Of a stretch of DNA of 48,163 bases, positions 35,719-48,163 are shown in pieces (the first letter of the stretch is position 1; each line of letters starts with the position of its first letter). The notes under the pieces are model-generated. The model saw only the letters and a list, made by a program, of their open reading frames with translations. It searched no databases and was not told the DNA's origin. Origin of the DNA: Lingula anatina. Its lineage: Eukaryota > Brachiopoda > Lingulata > Lingulida > Lingulidae. The DNA is taken from positions 145,145-193,307 of the forward strand of contig NW_019775456.1 in NCBI RefSeq assembly GCF_001039355.2. Direction: 5' to 3'. The position numbers and the translations under genes were made by a program.

Positions 35719-37194
35719 TTTAATGGGAAAGTGGGACACAATCTGAATGGGGAGGGGCACTTGTTCCAGATATGGCTCTCATCCCTTCCCCCCTAGTCCA
35801 TCAGAAGCGTCTCAGTAGGCACTGTCTTATCCTTGAGAAATCAGGCAAAAAATTGACATATGTAATCGACAGAGATCGGCAACTTTGTCTGTCTTTGGTG
35901 CTGAATGTAACTTTTTTTCTTTTTTGTTAATTTACCCTTGTAAAGTCTACTGAAAATTTTATATGGATTTTAAACTTAAATATATGTACTCATTCTTAAT
36001 ATTATCAATATTATACATTTAGGTACATTTTAAATCTTAAATCTTACCCTACCAAAAAAAAAAAAAATGGAGAGAAAATTACAATCTAACATACACAGAT
36101 ACAGTAGACCTATAAACCTGCTTTCTAGTTTTAAATTTATCAGTCTCTGTCTCCATTTTGAGAGCGACTCAAATCCGAGTTTCAAACGGGTTTACGGGAC
36201 GTAATTTTGTTCAGTTTTGTTAACGGTCTTCGATATGGAATATCTAACTAATTTAAGGGGGGAAATATTGGAATCCCTTGGAAAGTTAGTCTTGTTATTT
36301 AAATGGCGCGCATTTTGTACCATAATGAAACTTCTGAATTTATTGTTGCCGACAAAAAATATAAGAACATGCCAATATTCGATAATTATTTATAGATGCC
36401 CTGAAAATTGCTAGTCGTTTTGATTAAATTCATAAAACTGTTTAAGAAAAATTCCTTTTTAGTACAAAACTGGATTGTATGGCAAGACGTGATTTTACGC
36501 CAAGAACACCTAAATGATCGTGAATAATTATCCTTTTATACAAGCACAGGTTCCCTTTTCACTAAAACACTCGAAAGGGAACTCAAATCTTTAAACAACG
36601 ACATGTACATTATCTTGGTTTTAAATATTTTGACTTATGAACAGTTTTCTGGTTTCTATTTTTTTCTCATCTCTTCGTCCTGGATCCCTCCGCGTTGACC
36701 TTTTTTTTTAATTTGATCAACGTGTATCACGTTTTCAATCTAAAGTCATAAAACAGTGAAAAAAGTGAAGATAACTGCATTGAAAATAAATAGGTCAATT
36801 GCCTGTATAAATCTGCCATACGATTATTGATTTTTTGTAAGTGTGGAACATTTTAGGGGGAGTCAGGTGAGAGAGGGTAGGCCTAATCAATAAGCCAAAA
36901 AATTTCTAAGGTCGCATGGAACTAGGTGCTACTAAAAAGCAGAGTATATATCAAACTCTTAGAAGGGCATAAAACTTACCCACTTCTCCAGTTTCACCTT
37001 GTAAAACTGAACAGACGTTATGGTACCTCTCTAATCCATCTACCTCTCCCTAAATGATAGCAGAAACGCTGGAAATGCGTAATACCATTACTGTACCAAC
37101 CGTGGTGACAAAATATGAACCGCAAACAGGCGCAGATTATAACATGAATCTCGGTAGGAGGGGAAGTCCACTTAGGCTCTTTGTTTTATTATTA

Positions 37195-37232
<38 letters not shown>

Positions 37233-38097
37233 ATACTAAAATGTACAATGCGTCGGGGATCGTAACTAACTTTGGATCGAACTATCTCCGAGGGGATTCT
37301 CGTTTAATTTCGGCTTAGATGTCTGTCACGCCCACTGAAGCTGATAGGGGGTAATTAACTATCGTTTAGCAGCTTTAGCAGGCGTGCCATACATATAAGC
37401 CACTTAAGCTGAAAGCAATTTGGCGAGAAACCCCGTGGAGATGGACCGATCCTGTTAGATCGATCTAGGGATGGGAACCCAGTCCTAGACAACCGCCGTA
37501 GCTTAGGCTACAGCCGCGTAGGCTACAGTATACCAATTGCCTGATTTTCTCTAAATTATGCATTTTTATCAGTTATTTCTTTAGCCCGTACGGCTTTCAA
37601 AAGGCCAAAATAGAAAATAGCATAAGATAAAACAAAATTGAGACTATGACACATTGATGTACTGAGATTCAAAAGGAGAAAAAGAAAATGATTCTGTCAT
37701 CTTGTAATTAAAGCAAATAAATCAGTTTTACATTTTTTAATGTGACTTCATTGTATTAAAACAATGTCTTTAGTATCATCTAAACACGTTAAAACAGCGA
37801 CAAAAGGCATTATTTTGATAATCACCCCCAAACCTCCTTTACTCTGACCTCCGATGAAAATAATAAGGTACTAGGAAACAGACTTTCAACTTTTGCGGTG
37901 ATGTCTTGGCTGCAGCTAGGCTAAAACCAACGAGGCACTTGTACTGTATGAAACAGCTCCTGGTTTATTTTATTTGTCGATATTATTCAGATTGGACCTA
38001 GATAAGACGAATGGTCAAAAAACCCTTGACAAGGAGCACCCTTCAACTGTTGTTTTGGACCAAACATGATTTTTCTCATCACATCAGTATATATATA
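35719..38097. other. Head-to-head spacer, EPG5 side
   Basis: No gene is recognised. The short ORF at 36217-36414 has no identifiable domain. The stretch contains an (ATT)n run (about 37183-37231) and the MITE-like copy at 37255-37475. Otherwise it is plain AT-rich sequence. Confidence 0.5.
37255..37475. mobile_element. MITE-like element, copy 2 of the two-copy family
   Basis: The inner ends are GGATCGAACTATCTCCG (from 37274) and, on the other strand, GGATCGGTCCATCTCCAC (to about 37451). An outer pair (GGGGATCGTAACTAAC against CCCTAGATCGATCTAAC) widens it. The nested double-end structure is the same as in the copy at 1230-1435. The interior shares GTCTGTCACGCC and GGGGGTAATTAACTATCG. It has no coding capacity. 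Confidence 0.6.
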
Positions 38098-39751
38098 CAG
38101 GGTTACTACTTAATATGGAATATTTTTTATAATTGTTATTTTTGAGTGCTGATTAAATTTTTTTTGGCCTGATTCATCAAAAAAGTATATCACTGAGTGA
38201 GAAAAACATCCAGTCTTCTGTTGTGAGATATTTTGGTCAATAATATCAAATCTGACATAAGATGTCATTCAAAAGAAAAGAACACCCCCAGAAAACCATA
38301 TCAACAGTTTGATGTCAGTATTAACTTTAAGCTAAGATAAGAAATGATAGCCTCCGGACAGTGATATGTAACACAGTCAAAGAAATCATTACAGTAAATC
38401 ATGAAAAGTCATCAATAGCGGGTATGACCTCCAGCAGCCGCTTGGAGCGCCCTCATCCTACATGCCATACCCTGTGACAAGTTTTTTAGAGTTTGGATGG
38501 GGATATCATTCCACGCAGTGATATTTTCCTGTCGCATTTCATCACTATTTACCGGCCGATGACCATAGCTATTAATTCGCCGAGTTACTTCCGCCCATAG
38601 ATTTTCAATTGGGTTCATTACTGGGGAGTTTGCAGGCCAGGGCAGTTGCTGAACCCATTGGTTTTGAAGAAAAACAGTGATTCTGCGAGCTCGATGTGGG
38701 GTTGCACAGTCGTCTTGGTACACAAAGTTGTTCCTGAAGATGACTCTTACAAATCGAAGCATTGTTTGCTGTAGAATGTCTCTGTAGGAACCCTGGTTGA
38801 GGTTGCCGCCTAGAAAAACCAACTGGTTCTGGGCACCGGCATGGAATGCGCCCCAAACAGAGACGTTACCACCCCCTGCATGCACCCTAGGTAGTACACA
38901 ATCATCGTTTTATGCCTCTCGTACACGTCGGCGGACACGGATTCGACAGTCAACCCCCCAAATTCCATATCTGGCCTCATCACTGAAAACGACGTGATTC
39001 CAGTGTTTTGGCTGCAAACGCACGTGGTCCCCAGCCCATTGCAGACGTCGCTGTATATGACCTGCTGTTTACAGTGGTTTCCGTACTGGTCTTCGTGCAA
39101 AATAAACAGTTTGCTGTAATCTCTTGTTCACAAGGGACCTTGAAACGGGCGTTTGAAAGGCATTCTGCCACCCTTTTTTAGGACACTGGTTGTCTTTGTA
39201 CGACCAGCACTGCGCACTCTAAGGAGAAGGTGATCCTATCTTCTTGGTGTGGTACGCGGACACCCTGGTGGAAGTATTGGAGTAGGTGCCCCTGTTGTGG
39301 CATTTGTTTGGAGGACTTTACTAACGGTTCCTGAAAAATGTTGAATTGTCTGGCAATGGCTGTCCGTTTCTAGACATTTTCTCTGAGAGCAAGAATCCCA
39401 TAGTAAGCTGCGTTGCTTAGCTGTCGAACCATATCTTCTCTAAGGTACCTAACAATTTTCATAGCGATCTCTTTGTTGCTTCTCTAAATACACTCCAAAG
39501 ATTGACCAAACCCATGCGTTTTTATACAAGATCAGAAATTGCCGAAAAGACCACCCCTCACATTTCTGACCACAGAACATGCAACTGCTTACATTAATTG
39601 TTTCGAAAGTTGCATGGTAATTAGGTAACACACCTGGCTACACATAAAGTGACACCTCAGTTTTGGATTTAAAAGAGTAAGAGAGAAAATAAATACTTTG
39701 TAGAAAATTTACTCGCCAAAAAATAATATTCCATATTAAGTAGTAACCCTG
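38098..39751 (-). mobile_element. Tc1/mariner-type DNA transposon, 1654 bp, inactive
   Basis: The element starts CAGGGTTACTACTTAATATG at 38098 and ends with its reverse complement at 39751. The first 27 bp of the inverted repeats are identical. TA dinucleotides flank both ends (38096-38097 and 39752-39753), as expected for Tc1/mariner insertion. The length is typical of Tc1 elements. Inside is a broken transposase on the minus strand. Near-perfect ends suggest insertion not long ago in evolutionary terms. It lies between the EPG5 and SMAD4 promoters. Confidence 0.95.
38412..39480 (-). pseudogene. Tc1-like transposase, disabled
   Basis: The catalytic domain is readable on the minus strand. 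The first Asp is in VVFSDEARYGIW (about 38965-39005), the second in YQDDCATPHRAR, and the third acidic residue in NPIENLWAEV. The frame from the first Asp to the end is open except for a TAA at 38910-38912. Another in-frame stop lies at 39069-39071. Further upstream, remnants of the helix-turn-helix domain (IARQFNIF) carry more stops or frame changes. The last intact stretch is 38412-38885, ending GGHTRY. The element cannot make a full transposase as sequenced. Confidence 0.9.
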
Positions 39752-39753
39752 TA

Positions 39754-41760
39754 TATAGGGCCTATATTTTTTTCTTTTTATCTAAATATGATTCGTATAA
39801 AATCTTTTTTATATGTTTTATTATTTTTTATCACATAAAAGTATGTGAATGTTTGTCCGATAATCTTCATGATCACTTGTCGCGTTGCAAATAAAGGGAT
39901 AAAGTGATCAAAGATTTTATTTGTTCTTGGAAAGTTCATTAAATAAATATTTTCACACTGCCACCATTTCAAATTAATAGCAATTTTATTAATTTATATA
40001 TGTATTAATTTATTTATTCATATGTCGGCTAAGGTTATTAATCACCATATGGATCGGATAAAGCAAAGTTTTATTCTTAATATCCTATTTGCAGTGGGAA
40101 CAGTTTTTGGAAAGATGAATGCTAGAACAGGTGAGTTCCTAGAGTAGGCCTACATTAATGCTGACAAAGACGAACATTTTCTTGAGGAAGATTTTAAATA
40201 CGTGGATGATAAGATTTGAAATCAGGTTGCTGAGAGTGTTTCAAGACGAAAGCATAATGACATTGGTATCGAATGAAGCTTAGAATTTATTATATACAGT
40301 AGGCCCTATATGGTATGCGAATTGCGGGAGATGATGTAATAGAAGTGATTATAATGGCGCATAGGCCTATTGCCAATGGTTAGGTTTCTGACCTTCTTTT
40401 AGGAAGGACAGAAGTACTAGTTACCTTTTATTACCCCGATAAACCATAGTAGGCCTATTGCCACTCTTGTCATCGTTTACGGCTTGATGGGATGTAATAT
40501 TTCTTCAATAAACCATTCAAAGATCCGTTCGAAATACAGCAATATAGCCTGAGGTGAGAGATTGACATCAGATTTATGTAATTGAAGTTGGACATCGATT
40601 GGTCTGCGACGTATATCTAATGATTCAATGAATTTTTAAAATATATATTTAGCATAAGACAGGGGGTCTTGGCCTACTGCTACCTGTGCAATGGACTGCC
40701 GAACCCTACCCCCGGGCCCCTGCCGATGGCTCATACACAATTCACAAGTGATCTTGGAGAACGCTAACTTGGTTTTATTCGTCCATGAATAGGCCTAAGC
40801 CTTCCGAAAATGTTAGGAAATTTCATTTTTACTGGGTAGGCCTATTTCTGGCCAACATTCGCCTTTTTGGTCGTCTAGGCCGGGTAGATCTGGCGAGTGC
40901 GACAGACATAAATAATGCCTATAGGTCCCCTATAATTACGCGGGGCATGAAGGAAGAGCGTCTAGACATGGGAGATGTGACCCTTAATGTACAAAACGTC
41001 AGATATAATAAGTTTATAAATTTTCTTCCTTTTTCTATTTGGACCTTTACGTTTAATTGTTAAAATAATGAGAGGTTGTTGACGAGCAAAAATATTTCAT
41101 ACGGAATCGCAGCAGGCCGGCTCTCACGCTTTCATTTAGGCCTATCTGATAGTTCTTCACAACAAATCTTTGAACTGTTAGATGTAGCCTACTAGCTAGA
41201 CTGTGGTATTTAAATAACTTGGCATTACTTTGGGAAAAAAACTGTTAATAGCCACATCACGTTTTTGACTGGGCCTTATAATAGGCCTATATTAATATGG
41301 CCAACCAAGTCTCTCGCCAGCGAAGAATAGACCTTTAATTCCTATTCTCGGTGCATTCTGAATAGGCCTATATGTAGCGATTGATGGCTAAGGGGCCTAA
41401 TAGTTTCATTTTATGCAGAAATTAAAAAGTGAACAAAATAAACAATTAAACAATACTGATGTCGCGGGTGATTGACACACGTGCGTCTTTGGACCCACAG
41501 CGGCTTGCACCTGTTCACACCCCTGCCCCACCCACCCCCGACACAGACTCCCTCTGTAACAGTAGACCTTTATTTTCCAACTAATTGATATAAATACCTA
41601 TACATTTAACAAAAACAACGACTGAAACAACAAAATTTATAAATTTCCCATCATGGTATGTTAAGTATACGCTAGAAGTTCGTCGTTACATGACCTTACG
41701 AGGAGAGATCGTTGGAATAAAAAAAGTAATAAGAATGAATGGGCAATGCATTTCTTTGTC
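39754..41760. other. Head-to-head spacer, SMAD4 side, with a TAGGCCTA cluster
   Basis: No gene is recognised; the ORF at 40785-41063 has no known domain. Eight copies of the palindrome TAGGCCTA lie between 40145 and 41370 (starts 40145, 40362, 40450, 40790, 40837, 41137, 41282 and 41363). Only two others occur in the whole window, at 3015 and 36878. A C-rich tract lies at about 41517-41551. Confidence 0.6.
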
Positions 41761-41768
41761 TCGTTGTG

Positions 41769-41865
41769 ATTGGTCAATTGCAAAGAGCCCGGATAAGAAT
41801 GTCTAGATATTTAGGCTTGCGAAATATGATTGGATAATGAAATTGGAGCATGCGTAACCGGATGT
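41769..41865 (+). promoter_or_regulatory. Probable SMAD4 promoter: inverted CCAAT boxes and ETS-like site
   Basis: ATTGG (inverted CCAAT, NF-Y type) occurs at 41769-41773, 41829-41833 and 41842-41846. GCATGCG, half of an NRF1 site, and ACCGGATGT (41857-41865, ETS-like) follow. The sequence then turns CpG-rich (about 41870-41950). No TATA box is evident. This would be a CpG-type housekeeping promoter for the gene to its right. Confidence 0.45.
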
Positions 41866-41879
41866 TATTCATCGTGTCG

Positions 41880-41954
41880 CGCCAGTGTGTGGAGGTGTGC
41901 GAGGGTTTTGCCGAGATGATGTTTCTCTACGGTACGAACGTTGGCGGATAGAAG
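41880..41954 (+). other. SMAD4: Inferred non-coding first exon of SMAD4
   Basis: A CpG-rich stretch ends in a possible donor, GAAG/GTATTT, at 41954/41955. The next acceptor, TTTTCTTTTAAG, is at 44292, so exon 2 would start at 44293 with about 197 nt of 5' UTR. The transcription start is a guess. Intron 1 (41955-44292) shows no gene or clear repeat. Confidence 0.35.
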
Positions 41955-44489
41955 GTATTTTACATCCCCTAAAATGAATTGGCGCTTTATTGATATGTAA
42001 ACTGTGTTTTCTTATTTTCTCATGGGACTAAACGATCTTGATGAAGATGATATGGTACTGTTTTGTCTGACCAGGAGCCTGAGACAGTTACTCGGTGACA
42101 TTTGATTTAGCGATTTGCCTTCTGCAGCCGGCAAATGTATAGCGTGCAAATGCTTTGCCTTTTCTATTTTGCGAAAAAAAGCAATAGATAGGGATAAAGA
42201 ATGTTCTTAAGAAGGCTAACCATATAAGCTAGGTATCAAAATGCCAACCAAATTCGGATCTTCCACAGCCTGCATTACTTTGAAGAAATAAACTGTAGTC
42301 TGCAGTGTATTTCTTGTTTAGCAACATTTTGTTTGAAATGTCTTACTTGTCGATCTAATTTACTCTTTTAAAAACATAATATGGGCTTTATTAACCTTGT
42401 TAAATGCAGTGTGTAGTACAACAATTATGATAAGTGTGGACCTCAGTTCAGGACAACAATCAATAAATCAATAAACAACCAATAAACTTTTCTTATGCAC
42501 AAGGTATTCAAATTGTACAAGATGACAAGGTCATTGTGACGGAGTCGTACTGACTCAGATTGGTCAATATTCCATAGAAAGTACTGTCATTTTTATGCCA
42601 TGCTCAGGACATTTATCTTTCTCTTCACAAGGCTTATACAGTTGAATACAAGGTGGACCAGTATGGTGATATCTTATTTCATAGTAACATGTTGACAAGG
42701 AAAAAGTTTGTCATCCTTCTGATTTAAGGCTGTCAGTCAGCACAGTTTTTGAGGAATCTTGTAGCACATCCAGAAAATATAATCTCCACTTCCCAACACA
42801 GACTGATAAATCTTAATCAGTTGTGATACTCCTTTCCCCTCTGTTTAAGTTCACATTCTGCCCCAAATTCAAATTTTAGCCAAAACACTGTAGTTCTTGA
42901 TGATGTTGCCAACTTGCCACCTTAACATCAGTTTGTTGCATATATGTAAATTGCATATAAAGTTAATTATGATATATCATCTGTTTCAAAAGTTTTAGAC
43001 CATTTCAAAATATATTTGTCTTTGGACACATATTTTGTGTCCCAGTTTTGTAATTGTTATTAATGACAGTAATTTTATATGATATTTCAGGTCAAATCCA
43101 AATTGTTTGGGAATCGTACATAGAATTTTGTATGATATAAGAACTATGTACCAGATATTTGCTACAGAATTTACACATGACATTCACAAATTTTTCAAAC
43201 AGTTGTGTTAAAAAATGTTCATGATATAAGAATAATTAAAATAAGTTTGTAGACTGTGTGGTTTACTGTTGATGAATATTTTTTAAGTCATTGATGTAGA
43301 ATTTTTATGTAAAGAAGCTCAATCCAATTTTAGTAGGAAATGATTGGTGGTGTAATAAAATCTGATAACAGGAAGGAGATGATTTGTTACTTCTGCCAAT
43401 GTTTGCAGATGGTGCCTTTTCTAAGTACCAGGAAATGAATTGATGTGTTTTTGTAAAATTGAATAAGACTGCATTGGCTACTATGGCAGAGTTGTCATTG
43501 TTTTTAAAAGACCCCTGTTTCACTTGTCCCATGAAGTTGTAATTGATCAGTGAAGTCAATATCGAAAGCAAATAATGTCCATTATGTCTTTATATAGAAA
43601 CAAGATATATGATGATAACAAAAAAAGTAAATAAAAATTCCTGAAGTTTCAGCAATTTTTCAGTTATCACAAAGCTTTTCCTTGTCCCAAACCATTGAGA
43701 AAAATTATGATCTGAAAACAGTTTTAGATATCATGATTACTAACTTTTACCCTCATTAGTGTAAAGAATCCTTCTTCATCTGCATCATAAAATCACCCAT
43801 ACGTAAGAACTTACAACACAGAAGTGGTTTATGGCTTGTAAATTTGTCAATAATTTTGTTAAATTCAAGAAAATAAATTCATGTCCTAAGGTCCAATGCT
43901 CGTAATCATTGAATGGGAATGTGTATAGCTGGAAAAGTTACAGATGCTCATTTATAAATTATCCAATGTTCATGAATCTTTAGAAGATGCATAGTTATAT
44001 TGCAAAAAGATTGGCTGACATGCCATCTAAAAATGTATCCATTTACTCTTTATCATCATAATTATTGTTTTTGTAGTGTCATTATCGTTGTTGTTTTCCA
44101 TTTCATTTCTGCTTTTTTATTCACATCTGAAATAAGCTTATTATATTTGTACAGAGTCTAAATGTTTAATTCATATAAAGAGGTTATATGACTCTCAGAT
44201 CATTGATTATTTATGATTTAATAATTTCCTTTATATTTTATTACAAGTGATCATTAAATAATTAATGTATTGTTTGTTTATTTTCTTTTAAGTGATGCGG
44301 ATATAAGAGAACATATTGCAGTTTTTCGAAAAAGATCAGGAAAAAGAGTTGTTTCTTTCAACGAATCCGAGAGCAGCCTCTTCAAGGCCACCTTTTTTTA
44401 TACTTGATATACACAAGGATAAGGGCATATAGTAGATGTGACTCCAGGCAAACCACTGTGTTTATTTAGAGATCTATCTGCTACTATCT

Positions 44490-48046
<3,557 letters not shown>

Positions 48047-48163
48047 GTAAGAGCTGTGTAACATTGATGTCATTTAATATGAATTTGATAAATGTGTTAA
48101 GTGATTTCTTTGTCCTGTAATTTAAGTATTAGTCAGAAGCATAGTATTAGTCGTCTTTGATAT

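Noticed and set aside
36217-36414. 65-aa ORF in the EPG5-SMAD4 spacer
   Set aside because: AT-rich, no recognisable domain, no splice or promoter support; length expected by chance.
38797-39171. Several overlapping ORFs on both strands over the transposon
   Set aside because: These are other-frame shadows of the broken Tc1-like transposase, which explains the region.

Overview
This is a window of nuclear genomic DNA from an intron-rich, AT-rich animal genome, very probably an invertebrate bilaterian. Two conserved animal genes can be read with GT-AG introns: EPG5, complete on the minus strand, and the 5' part of SMAD4, on the plus strand. The last exons of a third, unrecognised plus-strand gene lie at the left end. 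Young DNA transposons, MITE-like elements and microsatellites fill the introns and spacers. Sequence alone does not settle the species.

Layout. Positions 1-440 hold part of a dispersed repeat with ~145-bp tandem units. Positions 1631-2340 carry three terminal exons of the unrecognised gene. Positions 2341-5899 are a tail-to-tail spacer with a long inverted repeat. Positions 5900-35685 (minus) hold EPG5, which I rebuilt as 46 coding exons. Every exon phase agrees and the product is 2584 residues, against about 2579 in human. Positions 35686-41880 are a head-to-head spacer holding the EPG5 promoter, a MITE-like element, a Tc1-type transposon (38098-39751) and a cluster of TAGGCCTA palindromes. 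From about 41760 to the right edge come the SMAD4 promoter, an inferred untranslated exon, and three coding exons covering the DNA-binding MH1 domain and the start of the linker.

How the genes work. EPG5 is the Rab7 effector that tethers autophagosomes to late endosomes and lysosomes. The predicted protein keeps two WxxL LC3-binding motifs at the same spacing as human EPG5. Two E-boxes resembling the lysosomal CLEAR element lie just upstream of its start codon. SMAD4 is the common mediator of TGF-beta/BMP signalling. The two genes are not known to act in one pathway. Their adjacency is interesting because both lie on human chromosome 18.

I found no new operon-like or defence-like system. The observations most worth following are the CLEAR-like EPG5 promoter, the paired LC3-binding motifs, a tandem repeat carrying perfect nuclear-receptor sites, and several unclassified palindromic elements.
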